From CAG-411 sp963643465 (GTDB lineage Bacteria; Bacillota; Clostridia; Lachnospirales; Lachnospiraceae), in assembly GCA_963643465.1 (NCBI GenBank), contig CAVIJT010000001.1:372001-436000 (forward strand): a stretch of DNA of 64,000 bases. The letters are read 5' to 3'. Positions 49,340-59,200 of the stretch are shown here, piece by piece; position 1 is the first letter of the stretch; every line of letters begins with the position of its first letter. The notes under the pieces are model-generated. The model worked only from the letters and a program-made list of their open reading frames with translations, made no database searches and had not been told where the DNA came from. The position numbers were made by a program, and so were the translations under genes.

Positions 49340-50227
49340 TTACCAGTTTTTCTTTTCTTTGGAGCTATCGTGTTGTTTCTTACGTTCTTCTACCATTTTC
49401 CCAAACCATTCCACCATATTAGGGTCATAGTGTGAGAAAAATGCACTCTGCTTTTTATCAAGAGCTGCAATTTTTTCCATATCTTCTTTTGATAATTCAA
49501 AATCAAATACATTAAAGTTTTCTACCATTCTGTCATAGTGTACAGACTTAGGGATAATAACAATATCTCTTTGCAAATGCCATCTTAAAATAACTTGGGC
49601 TACTGTCTTACCATACTTCGCACCAATTTCAGACATAATAGGGTCTTTAAACATATCACCGCGACCTTCCCCAAACGGTGCCCATGCTTCCATCTGAATA
49701 CCGTATTTGTTATGCCAGTTCTTAGACTCCTCCTGTTGATGATATGGATGAATTTCCACCTGATTTATCATCGGTTTAATACGAGCAAACATCGCAATAT
49801 CAATCATTCTATCCGGATAGAAATTTGAGATACCGATTGCTCTAATCTTACCTGCTTCATAATATTCTTCCAATGCTCTCCAAGCACCATAATAATCTGC
49901 AAATGGCTGATGAAGCAAAAGTAACTCCAGATAGTCCGTCTGCAATTTTCTCATTGACTCATCTATGGATGCCTTACATTCCTCATAACCATAATGTTCA
50001 ATCCACACCTTTGTTGTAAGGAAGATTTCTTCTCTTGGAACTCCACTCTTCTTAATAGCAGAACCAACTTCCTCTTCATTAAAGTAAGATTGTGCTGTAT
50101 CAATCAAACGATACCCTGCCTTTAATGCGTCTAATACACATCTTTCACATTCTTCCTTTGTTACCTGATACACCCCATATCCGAGCTGTGGCATCTTCAC
50201 ACCATTACTTAAAGTAATATAATCCAT
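49340..50227 (-). CDS. Aldo/keto reductase
   Basis: 295 residues, AKR5-like. Catalytic tetrad visible: D43 and Y48 in LIDTAQSYFNEEEVG, K73 in FLTTKVW, H106 in LLLLHQPF. NADPH-binding segments IIPKSVHYDRMVENFNVFDF near the end. Reduces small carbonyls. Divergent from a MerR-family regulator, whose typical 19-base-spacer promoter drives this gene. Confidence 0.94.
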   Translation of the reverse strand: MDYITLSNGVKMPQLGYGVYQVTKEECERCVLDALKAGYRLIDTAQSYFNEEEVGSAIKKSGVPREEIFLTTKVWIEHYGYEECKASIDESMRKLQTDYLELLLLHQPFADYYGAWRALEEYYEAGKIRAIGISNFYPDRMIDIAMFARIKPMINQVEIHPYHQQEESKNWHNKYGIQMEAWAPFGEGRGDMFKDPIMSEIGAKYGKTVAQVILRWHLQRDIVIIPKSVHYDRMVENFNVFDFELSKEDMEKIAALDKKQSAFFSHYDPNMVEWFGKMVEERKKQHDSSKEKKNW

Positions 50228-50269
50228 TGTATAACCTCCTTGAAATTAAGCTATGCTTATGATATTTTT

Positions 50270-50300
50270 ATTGTATCAAGCAGTAGTAACTACCGGTCAA
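50270..50300 (-). promoter_or_regulatory. MerR-type promoter of the aldo/keto reductase
   Basis: -35 TTGACC (50295-50300), -10 TACAAT (50270-50275), spacer exactly 19 bases and containing the dyad GTAGT-T-ACTAC. Over-long spacer plus central dyad is the mark of MerR-activated promoters. Confidence 0.85.
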
Positions 50301-50323
50301 GCACTTTTTAAGGAGATTTTGAA

Positions 50324-50722
50324 ATGTACACGATGAAACAAACCTGTGAGAAAACTAATTTACCATATGAGACCTTAAAATTCTATTGTAATCAAGGCTT
50401 AGTCCCAAATGTGAAGCGAGATTCCAATAACCGCAGAATCTTTGATGAACGAGATGTTGCATGGATTCAGAGTCTTAGTTGCTTGAAAAATTGTGGTATG
50501 AGCATCTCTGAAATGAAAAAATATATTGAACTTTGCCTTGCAGGCGAAGCCACAATTCCTGAACGAAAACTCATTCTAGATGCAAAACGCCAAACTCTTG
50601 TTGCACAATTACAACAAGTACAGGACTGCATTGACTATATCGACTGGAAACAAGGTTTTTATGATGATGTATTATCTGGAAAAACCAAGTATTATAGCAA
50701 TCTGATAAATACAGAGAAATAA
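50324..50722 (+). CDS. MerR-family transcriptional regulator
   Basis: 132 residues. Winged HTH (YTMKQTCEKTNLPYETLKFY, RRIFDERDVAWIQSLSCLKN), then GMSISEMKKYIELC and a dimerising coiled coil. No cysteine pair typical of metal sensors in the C-terminus; more like aldehyde/organic-signal sensors (AdhR/NmlR). TAAGGAGA ribosome site. Divergent to the aldo/keto reductase it probably activates. Confidence 0.92.
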   Translation: MYTMKQTCEKTNLPYETLKFYCNQGLVPNVKRDSNNRRIFDERDVAWIQSLSCLKNCGMSISEMKKYIELCLAGEATIPERKLILDAKRQTLVAQLQQVQDCIDYIDWKQGFYDDVLSGKTKYYSNLINTEK

Positions 50723-50809
50723 ATGATATCTGGAATTTTGCACTTTACAGATTCCAAAGTAGTGCTATAATAAATACGTTTTGTATAGAATCATAGAAAA
50801 GGTGATATT

Positions 50810-50905
50810 ATGGATAAAGAACTAAAACAAGAAATTTTACTGCATTATACAATGTCATTTATCGGCGGCATTTTTGCTATATATGCCCTTCTCGGCTTTC
50901 ATCTG
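50810..50905 (+). pseudogene. 5' remnant of a YoaK/DUF1275-like membrane protein
   Basis: MDKELKQEILLHYTMSFIGG then IFAIYALLG, close to the start of DUF1275 proteins; after ~32 codons the sequence loses similarity. TTTACA (50741-50746) and TATAAT (50763-50768 region) upstream suggest the promoter survived. The remaining bases to 51023 hold nothing else I can see. Confidence 0.45.
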
Positions 50906-51023
50906 AAAGTGTACCTGCCAAAAAAGTGGAGTTTTTCTGTTTTCACCGACATAACATTTCATTTTCTCTCCCTTTGCAAATTCAAATTTGCTCTCATTCC
51001 ATTATCCCTATCATTAGGGTACA

Positions 51024-51992
51024 TCAATACCCTTTACCAAAATCAATAACATTCTTTTTAGGCTCATTATTTATATCTCGCTTCATATTTTCGCAAAATA
51101 TATCTAAAATCCTCTTTCTTGTAAACTTATTTTCTCCCCAACTTATTCCTGAGATATGCGGAGTTAATAATACATTTTCCATATATCTAAGAGGATGTTT
51201 TTCAGGTAAAGGTTCAGGCTCTGTAACATCAAGAACTGCACCTCTGAGTAATCCTTTCTGCAGAGCATTTGTTAATTCATCCGTATTCACAACAAATCCA
51301 CGTCCAACATTTACGAGTATGGCACTTTCCTTCATCTTTTTTATTCGTTCTGCATCAAACATTCCCGCCGTTTCTGCTGTACCCGGAAGCGCAATAATAA
51401 CCACATCAGCATCTTGCAATTGCGTATCAACACTGTCTATTGTATATATTTCATCAAAAGGCAAATCCTCATTGCTAGGAGTACGACAGATTCCAACAGT
51501 ATAAGCCCCAAAACAGCTAAGCTTTTTTGCAGTTTCCTGTCCAATATTTCCTGTTCCTAAAATAAGTACCCTTTTTCCCTCTAAAGTATCATCACCTTCC
51601 ATTTTGTACCAACCGCCACTTTTCATTTGCGCACGATATGAGAACAGATTTTTATATAATGCAAGAATTCCAGAAACAATGTATTCAGAAATAACACATC
51701 CATAAGCACCTGACGCACTGGTAAGAATAATATTAGCTGGAAAATCCGGAACAGAAGTGTATTTATTGGCACCTGCCCAAGTCATTTGAATCCATCTAAG
51801 ATTTTTCATAAAACGAATCGTACTGAGCTCAGGCTCACCAAATACAATTTCTATATTCGCACAATCCTCGCTTTTAAGAAGTTCCTTCTCATTGTCAAAA
51901 AACAAAACCCTATCCTCTTTTTCAACTGATGATAAAATAAGTTTTTTCTCACATTCCAAACATTTTTTGATTATAGCAATATTTCGCATCAT
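51024..51992 (-). CDS. D-2-hydroxyacid dehydrogenase
   Basis: 322 residues from MMRNIAIIKKCLECEKKLIL behind AAAGGGG. NAD-binding VLILGTGNIGQETAKKL, catalytic arginine in VNVGRGFVVNT, glutamate in VTEPEPLP, histidine in LLTPHISGISWGEN. Interconverts 2-oxo acids and D-2-hydroxy acids; substrate not predictable. Stands alone between the MerR locus and the membrane-protein cluster. Confidence 0.93.
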   Translation of the reverse strand: MMRNIAIIKKCLECEKKLILSSVEKEDRVLFFDNEKELLKSEDCANIEIVFGEPELSTIRFMKNLRWIQMTWAGANKYTSVPDFPANIILTSASGAYGCVISEYIVSGILALYKNLFSYRAQMKSGGWYKMEGDDTLEGKRVLILGTGNIGQETAKKLSCFGAYTVGICRTPSNEDLPFDEIYTIDSVDTQLQDADVVIIALPGTAETAGMFDAERIKKMKESAILVNVGRGFVVNTDELTNALQKGLLRGAVLDVTEPEPLPEKHPLRYMENVLLTPHISGISWGENKFTRKRILDIFCENMKRDINNEPKKNVIDFGKGY

Positions 51993-52109
51993 TTTCCCCT
52001 TTCTATTCTCTACTTTGTTTATATATAACAACGGCAAAACAACTGGCTATAATAAACATTATCCCCCTCGAACGCTCTCTGCAATCAATAATTCTCTGCC
52101 ATTATTTTT

Positions 52110-52514
52110 TTATTTCAATAATTCTTCTGTAAGCCTAAGAATCTCTGGTGCAATTTTTGCCCGCTCCTTTTTAATGACATGACTATACAATGGATAAGCC
52201 AGACAAACCAACACAATACCTATCATACCAGCAGGCATACCAATAAGCAAATCCATGTTCTGATTAAGTCCAAGTTTCTCACTCAAATCTGACATTAGAA
52301 GACTCATTCCAAATCCTAAAACCAATGTCCCAATAATACCGAAAATAAGTGCTGTCATTGTAGCTTTTTGCGTCACGCTTGCATCCAACTTACGCAAACG
52401 CTCCATTTTATCTTCCTCTGGTGCAGCATACTTTTTTCGAATATTTTGAATTTCATTCTGTTCTTTTGCAGAATATGTATAATTAAATGTTTCTTTTTCT
52501 TTATTCTCCATCAC
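52110..52514 (-). CDS. Small two-helix membrane protein, paralogue 2
   Basis: 134 residues; about 80 percent like 43470-43871 by eye (FNYTYSAKEQNEIQNIRKKY, RLRKLDASVTQKATMTALIF, two helices, SHVIKKERAKIAPEILRLTE). Three bases after the gene for the multi-spanning protein, with histidine kinase and response regulator upstream in the same operon. Confidence 0.75.
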   Translation of the reverse strand: MMENKEKETFNYTYSAKEQNEIQNIRKKYAAPEEDKMERLRKLDASVTQKATMTALIFGIIGTLVLGFGMSLLMSDLSEKLGLNQNMDLLIGMPAGMIGIVLVCLAYPLYSHVIKKERAKIAPEILRLTEELLK

Positions 52515-52517
52515 TTA

Positions 52518-53402
52518 TTACTCCTTTGCTCTTTTTAACAGCTTTATTTTCTTGCTACCCTGCACAATCATACATATAGCCATTGCTACAATAAAAACAG
52601 ATATAACGCCACCACTTACCCCTAGCATAACTCTTTGATTTGAAAGTTCCATCGTTCCGTCGTTAAAAGTAGTCAACATGGTAGACTCCAGTGTCAACAT
52701 TGACACACAAGCGGCTGCAAGATTAATCGCTTTGGACGCAGAAAAAACTGGACTGTTATATTTGCGATACTTTACAACATTTACGATTGCCAAAGTAAAA
52801 GAAGTAAAGGTATAGGCAGCCATTGCAATGGTGCTAATCTCATGATGCCTGAAGGTTCTGTTCCAATAAACCATAAAAAATATCATGATTGATAACGCTA
52901 AGTTCATTACAAGAAATATGATACCGCAGTTGCGATATTTTATAAGTTCCTCCTGCATCCTTTCACCGGGTTTGTGCCTGCTGGTATATTGAACCAAAAA
53001 GAACCTCATAATCGCAAGAGATATGTAATATCCTGCCATGGAATAATACCAAAAGGATGCGTGATATAACCCAAGTCCCATCTGAAATACTGCGTATGCT
53101 GTATTGAATAAAAGAGAACCATACAGCGAAACATTCACTCGAAGCCTTGCATCATCCTGCCATAATCTTGCATATGTATTTTCATTCTTAAATACTTTAA
53201 AAAAGCGAATCAACTTCGGTATTTTAAAGCACCACACTGTAAGCGTATAAAATGCAAAGACATAGGATATATAGGATATCATCGACTCTGTTCCTATAAA
53301 AACAAGGGAATACACAAGAAATACAGTTGCAACAGGAAGCAGTATAAGCATAATTGCAATATGAGGGAACATAATGCGTTTCCCAATTTTCTTCCAATTC
53401 AT
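52518..53402 (-). CDS. Multi-spanning membrane protein of a two-component operon
   Basis: 294 residues with about eight hydrophobic helices (for example AIMLILLPVATVFLVYSLVF, VISVFIVAMAICMIVQGSKK); ends LLKRAKE. No family that I recognise. It starts one base after the histidine kinase stop and ends three bases before paralogue 2, so it belongs to the operon. A second, truncated copy lies at 43878-43998. Possibly a sensor partner or target of the kinase. Confidence 0.7.
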   Translation of the reverse strand: MNWKKIGKRIMFPHIAIMLILLPVATVFLVYSLVFIGTESMISYISYVFAFYTLTVWCFKIPKLIRFFKVFKNENTYARLWQDDARLRVNVSLYGSLLFNTAYAVFQMGLGLYHASFWYYSMAGYYISLAIMRFFLVQYTSRHKPGERMQEELIKYRNCGIIFLVMNLALSIMIFFMVYWNRTFRHHEISTIAMAAYTFTSFTLAIVNVVKYRKYNSPVFSASKAINLAAACVSMLTLESTMLTTFNDGTMELSNQRVMLGVSGGVISVFIVAMAICMIVQGSKKIKLLKRAKE

Positions 53403-53403
53403 A

Positions 53404-54477
53404 TTAATCCCGACCTATCTTTACGGTAAAAGTAGTCCCTTTACCAATTGTACTTTCTACTCTTATTTCACCCTGCATAATGTCAACCACCCTTTTTACA
53501 AGAGCCAAACCAAGACCATTGCCTTGCACAGAATGTGAAGTGTCACCCTGATAAAATTTCTCAAAAATGTGTGTGCCAACTTCTGGTGTCATACCACAAC
53601 CGGTATCTTTTACTTTTACAATCGCATGATGTTCGGTCGCATAAAGCGATACCATAACCGTTCCACCAGCTTCGGTAAACTTAAAAGCATTGGAAAACAA
53701 ATTATTCCATACAAGACTAAGTAATTCTGCATCGGCTTTTACTTTCACATTTTCAGCAATGTCCGTATCAATCTCAATCTCAGCCTTTTCCCACACACTT
53801 TCATACTGTAACAGACATTCACAAAGCTGCTCACCAAGGTCAAATTCCATAATCTGCGGAAAAATTTGCTGGTTCTCCAATCGGTTCAGTTTTAAAATAT
53901 TCGTCATCATATCCGCTAAACGGCGAGAACCATCCGTTACACCCTTAGCATATTCTATGCGCTTTTCCTCTGAAAGTTTAGGTGCCTGCAAAAGGGTACC
54001 ATAATTTTGCATCACTGCAAGAGGCGTTTTCATCTCATGAGAAACGTTTGCGATAAAATCTGTTCGTAACGTTTCCACACTTCCCAGTTCCTCAGCCATT
54101 TTATTAAAACACTCAATAATTTGATTAAAGTTTTCCTCCATATCCAACTTACCTTGTGTACTTACCCTAACGGAAAAATCTCCTTGCATGATTTTTTCTG
54201 CTGCCTCTGTAATTCGTTTTACCGGACGCTCTACTGTCAGTTTGCGCCTAATCATATCTATCACATAGAATACAAAACTTAAAATTACAACATTCATGAA
54301 GGTCAATTTTGCCGCAGAATTCAAAGCCTTATCATCCAATGTAATATTCAATGTGTTTGATAATGTAGATACAAAAAGCATGGTACAGCAGGTAATCACA
54401 AAAGCCACGAGAAGTAAAAAAACCATGAAGCGACTAAGCTCCTTTAAAATATGTTTCAGCAGTTTTTCGTTTCTCAC
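53404..54477 (-). CDS. Sensor histidine kinase
   Basis: 357 residues. Helix ~18-40, short external loop, helix ~58-77, HAMP (ERPVKRITEAAEKIMQGDFS), H-box NVSHEMKTPLAVM (H147), N-box LFSNAFKFTEA, G1 DTGCGM, G2 GNGLGLALVKRV. VanS/PhoR-like. Its start overlaps the response-regulator stop (4 bases). Probably an envelope sensor. Confidence 0.94.
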   Translation of the reverse strand: MRNEKLLKHILKELSRFMVFLLLVAFVITCCTMLFVSTLSNTLNITLDDKALNSAAKLTFMNVVILSFVFYVIDMIRRKLTVERPVKRITEAAEKIMQGDFSVRVSTQGKLDMEENFNQIIECFNKMAEELGSVETLRTDFIANVSHEMKTPLAVMQNYGTLLQAPKLSEEKRIEYAKGVTDGSRRLADMMTNILKLNRLENQQIFPQIMEFDLGEQLCECLLQYESVWEKAEIEIDTDIAENVKVKADAELLSLVWNNLFSNAFKFTEAGGTVMVSLYATEHHAIVKVKDTGCGMTPEVGTHIFEKFYQGDTSHSVQGNGLGLALVKRVVDIMQGEIRVESTIGKGTTFTVKIGRD

Positions 54478-55145
54478 TTAATCACCACCTTATATCCAAG
54501 ACCATGCACCGTCACAATTTCAAAGGCGTCACAATCCACAAGTTTAGAACGAATCTTTGTAATATAAACATCGACAGCTCTCGGTGCCGTTTCCGTGTCT
54601 GTATCCCAAAATTCATCCATAAGCTGTGTCCTTGTAAATGTTTTTTTCGGATAAGATAGCAATTTATAAAGAATACTGAACTCCCGGTTGGTCATTGATA
54701 TTTCTTCATCATTTAAATAAGCAGTATGCTCATCCGCATCCATCACAAAACCACCAATTTCTATTTTTCTGTTAGCAGCAATCTTCGCACGACGAAGAAG
54801 TGCGCCAATACGCAAAAACAACTCATCCAAATCAATAGGCTTAACCATATAATCATCCACGCCAATACGAAAACCTTTCTGCTTGGATGCAATATCATCA
54901 CGGGCAGTCATAAAAAGAATCGGAATATCATCATTAAGTTCACGGATATTCTGCACAAATTCAAAGCCATCCACTCCTGGCATCATAATATCAGACACAA
55001 TCATATCAAACATAGTAGCCGTAAGTGCATCGTAAGCATCTGTTGCATTCAGGCAACCAGTAGCTTCATACCCACTATGATTCAAAAATGAGCAAACGGT
55101 TCTATTTAATTCCTTATCATCTTCCACAACTAATATCTTAAACAT
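54474..55145 (-). CDS. OmpR-family response regulator
   Basis: 223 residues from MFKILVVEDDKELNRTVCSF behind GGAGGG. Phospho-acceptor in IVSDIMMPGVDGFE, switch lysine in DYMVKPIDLDEL; winged helix with NREFSILYKLLSYP and VDVYITKIRSKL. First gene of a four-gene operon (regulator, kinase, membrane protein, paralogue 2). Confidence 0.95.
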   Translation of the reverse strand: MFKILVVEDDKELNRTVCSFLNHSGYEATGCLNATDAYDALTATMFDMIVSDIMMPGVDGFEFVQNIRELNDDIPILFMTARDDIASKQKGFRIGVDDYMVKPIDLDELFLRIGALLRRAKIAANRKIEIGGFVMDADEHTAYLNDEEISMTNREFSILYKLLSYPKKTFTRTQLMDEFWDTDTETAPRAVDVYITKIRSKLVDCDAFEIVTVHGLGYKVVIK

Positions 55146-55334
55146 GGCAATCCCTCCACAAATCAACTTCCTACTGACATAATATATCATAGCACTTAAA
55201 TGTTAACGTTTTGTTTCTATTTTCCCCTTATTCCAAATTTTCTTATCTATTTTGTGTTTTATAGCATGGGAGCCAATCCCCTCGCGGTGCGTTTTTTACT
55301 CTATAGGACGAACCTTTCTATAGAGAAAAAAATA

Positions 55335-55358
55335 GCGAGATGCTTTTTGACACCTCGC
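55335..55358 (-). terminator. Repeated terminator-like hairpin, copy 2
   Basis: GCGAGGTG / CATCTCGC stem 16 bases after the stop of 55374-55625; same as 45624-45648. No strong T-run. Confidence 0.55.
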
Positions 55359-55373
55359 CTATGTATGGGACCT

Positions 55374-55625
55374 CTATTTATTACCTTTTGCTGCATCAAT
55401 GCGAGCCTGTGCTTCTGCCTGACGCTTTTTTGCCTCAGCAATCTTCTCATCTCGCTCTGCCTGCATCTTTGCCTTATGCCTTTCCGGGTTGCTCATTGCC
55501 TTAGCTTCTTCCCAATTAGCCTTAGATTCCGCTTTGACCGCTGCAAAATTCGCTTTGTCAACCTCGTGCTGTGCCTTTGCACTTTCCTTCATATCCTGAA
55601 ATGCCTTCTTCAAAAACTCTTCCAT
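55374..55625 (-). CDS. Small charged helical protein
   Basis: 83 residues, almost all helix: MEEFLKKAFQDMKESAKAQH, ..DEKIAEAKKRQAEAQARIDA. Lys/Glu/Ala-rich, no signal or membrane segment. Next to paralogue 3 of the two-helix protein. A trace of its 3' end lies beside 45624-45648. Unknown; may be a cytosolic stress-related coiled coil. Confidence 0.65.
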   Translation of the reverse strand: MEEFLKKAFQDMKESAKAQHEVDKANFAAVKAESKANWEEAKAMSNPERHKAKMQAERDEKIAEAKKRQAEAQARIDAAKGNK

Positions 55626-55637
55626 TGTAATTCACCT

Positions 55638-56003
55638 TTAACCTTTCATAATTTTATTGCTGAGTGCAATGATCTGATCTGCATATTTCTTACGGCGCGA
55701 CCCAAGAATCCTCTTATAGATTGGATAGTTAATAATAGTCATCAACATTCCAACCACACCGATGATAATACCTGGTAACATAGCATCCGCCATACCAAGC
55801 GTTTCTCCGATGTCCGTCATAACAAGACTCATACCACTTCCCATAATAATGGCTCCAATACTGCCAAACACATAAGCAAACACATTTGCCGGTTTCTTCA
55901 CCTTTGCATCCAACTCCCGCAATGCGTCAAGCTCCGTGCTTTCCTTTTCAATGTACTGCGTACGAATTTTCTCTACCATAAAGTTCTGTGAATTATGCTC
56001 CAT
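55638..56003 (-). CDS. Small two-helix membrane protein, paralogue 3
   Basis: 121 residues: EKIRTQYIEKESTELDALRE, LDAKVKKPANVFAYVFGSIG, two helices (~38-58, ~70-92), then YPIYKRILGSRRKKYADQII, ALSNKIMKG. Same architecture as paralogues 1 and 2 but distant. Twelve bases before the small helical protein gene, in one operon. Confidence 0.72.
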   Translation of the reverse strand: MEHNSQNFMVEKIRTQYIEKESTELDALRELDAKVKKPANVFAYVFGSIGAIIMGSGMSLVMTDIGETLGMADAMLPGIIIGVVGMLMTIINYPIYKRILGSRRKKYADQIIALSNKIMKG

Positions 56004-56183
56004 TGGTGTTACCCCTTTCTATATTATTTTCTTGATGATAAGTGCATTGTATAACACCAATGTTTTCAAAAGTTTTGTAAAATGTTTCTGAAATGTTAAA
56101 ATTGGGATTTTTTTGCTGTTAATGAAACGTGGAAATGAGGCAGCATGGGCACTGCGTACCGCTTTTGATATCCGTATAAAAAA

Positions 56184-56217
56184 CCGCCCAAAGTCTTGAT
56201 CTACTGACTTTGGACGG
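56184..56217 (-). terminator. Terminator of the M6 protease gene
   Basis: CCGTCCAAAGTC / GACTTTGGGCGG stem followed by TTTTTTATAC on the minus strand. Confidence 0.85.
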
Positions 56218-56247
56218 CCCCCTATTTTGTCTTACACCTGCGTTGCT

Positions 56248-59200
56248 TTATTTCTTAATCTTTGCCTTCGCGCTGACACCTTTGCTTCTTAATACTTTCT
56301 TATATGTTTTCAATTTGCTACTCGGTACTTTTATGGTTGCCTTCTCATAAATACCCTTAAATGCTTTGCTTCCCACTTTCTTACTGGTCAGCTTTTTCGT
56401 CTTAATGGTAATTGTTTTCAGCTTCTTACAACCGTAAAATGCCTGAGAACCAATCTTACTTACCTTAGATGGTATCGTAATCTTTGTCAGCTTGGTACAT
56501 TTATAAAATGCCTGCTTTCCAATGGTTTTTACATTCTTTCCAATTACAATTGATTTTACATTCTTGTTATTTCTGAATGCGTTCATTGCAATAGAAGTCA
56601 CCTTGTATTGCTTACCATCAATCTCTACAATATCTGGTATTACTATGAGATTCACTGTTGCAGCAGATCCCACATATTCCACTGTTTTGCTCTTACTTCC
56701 ATTGCTTGTTACTTGGAAAGTCGCCTTTGACACAGAATCCGTTATAATATCGCCTATCTGTATCTTCATGCCATTTGTTGTAATGGAAACAATTGTATTT
56801 GTTGTCACAATTGCTGGCTGTAGAGTTGGTGTTGGTGTTTCCGTTGGCACTGGCGTTTCTGTCGGCACTATCGGTGTCGCTGTTTCTGTCGGCACTATTG
56901 GTGTTGATGTTTCTGTTGGAGACACTGTCACTGTTGGCGTCGGTGTTAGATTCGCTGTCGTTGTTGATGTCGGTGTTGGATCCGCTGTTGCCGTTGACGT
57001 CGGTGTTGCTGTCGCCGTTGGCGTTGATGTTGCTGTCACCGTTGGTGTCGGTGTTGGATCTGCTGTTTGCGTTGGTGTTGGTGTTGCCACTGGCGTCAAC
57101 GTTGTGATTGTACTATTTTTTATACCATAGGTTCCTACACCTACTGTATAATGGGAACTATCTTTGTTGTCCCAAGAATCATTTCCATTATTAAAACATA
57201 CTTCCGCACTTGTTTCTTCTCCCAGCTCCAAAGTGTACTTCCATGTATAACCACTTTGTTCACTGTTTTCTTCCATTGCCACACCAGGTACCGTTGTCCA
57301 CTCTCCTGTACCTATCTGGTAATATATATAAGCCTTGCTCCATGAACTATTTGCATAATAAATAACTGCTTTATTTATAATTTTTTCTACAATTGAATAA
57401 TATATGGTATAGGTAGCTGTTTCTCCTGCATTGTCTGTAGTTTCAACAGTGATTTCATATTCGCCAATTTCTTCCGGAGTCCATCTTAAAACATTACTGT
57501 CAGAAACAATTTCTTCTTTCGTAGTTCCTGTTGTATTGTTTTTAATGGTCCACTTTGACTTAATTTCCTCTCCTGTTACATATGCATTTTCTCGCTGTTC
57601 CGTTAAAACAATTTCTTTTCCTGATAGCTGTGGTGAATCCAGGCTTGTTATGATATTAGAAATTTCAAATCCCTCTGCTTCAAAATCCAAAGTCTTACTA
57701 GCAGTCTGCCCATAAGCATCTTTTACAGATACTAAAATTGTATATTCACCCATTTTCTCTACTTCTGTAGAAATTTCATAGCTTTCAGTTTCTAATGCTA
57801 CCCCTGTCTTTTCTTCTACTACACTGTCATCTGACTTTCTTTTTATGGTGTAGTCCAAAAAATATCGAGCAATACCTCCACTAATTTTCACAGTAAAATC
57901 GCACTGCTTTCCTTTTGTGTTATTAGCAATTGTTACAGAAGATAACTTCAGACTTGTTCCACCAAAGGAATTTACGCCTGCTTTTATAGTGTAATTTTTC
58001 TCACTATTATTATCCCAGGTATCATTTCCATTGTTAAAGCATGCGGTGGCTGTACCACTTCCTACATCAATTACATACATCCATGAATAGCCATCTACCC
58101 TACTATCTGCCATCTTCACTCCCGGAGATGTAGTCCATGTGCCGCTACCTACTTTATAATGTATGTAAGCCTGACTCCAGGCACTCTTTTTATAGAAAAC
58201 ATAAGCGGTATATCTCCGCCAATTGGATAGTGTAATTTTCCTATGCCTGTTACTCCGTAAGCATCGGTTACCGAATAAGTGATGGTGTAAACACCTGTTT
58301 CTTCCGGTGTCCAAGTTGCTGTGTAGTTACTATCCATAACAAGGGTTTCTTCCTTGCCATCCTTTTCTACTACAAATTTATAGGTATTGCCCTCTGATAC
58401 TGCTTCGTTTTCAACCTCTGCGGTTAATTGAATAGCAGTACCTGCTGTTTGCGGAGATGGCAAGTCAGTTGCTATCTTCGGTACTTGCACCCCATTAATA
58501 GCATACTCTGATATGATACCTCTCTTTACTTTGCCTGTGGATGTACTTTTTACATCTACAAACAAGGTATGGGTTCCTGCTACTTTTTCTTTCAGAATAT
58601 CATACAAATTTACGGTAATACTGTTATCCCTTTGATAACCGCCGGATAACTCATATTCCTTGCCGTCAACAATGATTCCAAAACGATAGGTATGACTTCC
58701 ACTTTCTCCAAGAGCATCTGTGGTCAACACAAGCTCTTTACTGCCTTCTATGGAAATCGGTCCTTTTTTTGATGCCCGCAGTTCCACATACGGCACTTCA
58801 ACATCAAAGGACATATAACCATCTTCTATTGTAATATTGTAAACAGAAATTCCTAAGTCCGTTGTGTCATCATACAATTGAAAAGCAGAAAACTCTGTCC
58901 TGCCTTCTGTTCCATCATAGTAGGATTGTGCTACCGTATAATTGTCTCGTAATATATAGATTTCATCAGGTGGACCATAAGCATTTCCCGTCAAATCGGT
59001 ATCCACCCGGTAAAAGATTAATCCTTCATATTTACTTAAAGTAGTATCATATCCGGAGGAACTGCTTCCCCGATATTCTATCATAAAATACTGGTCCGTC
59101 ACCCCTTCTACCGGAATTTTATATGCTATGGTATTTTCCTTGGGATCTGCCGTGGACGGTCCAAGCTCATAATGCCCTGATTTACTTATTGTCTGAATGC

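Noticed and set aside
50926..51504. 192-codon plus-strand frame
   Set aside because: Antisense to the hydroxyacid dehydrogenase gene, whose catalytic motifs are complete.
56522..57130. 202-codon plus-strand frame rich in Val/Gly
   Set aside because: It is the reverse strand of the Pro/Thr linker repeats; period-3 repeats keep all frames open.
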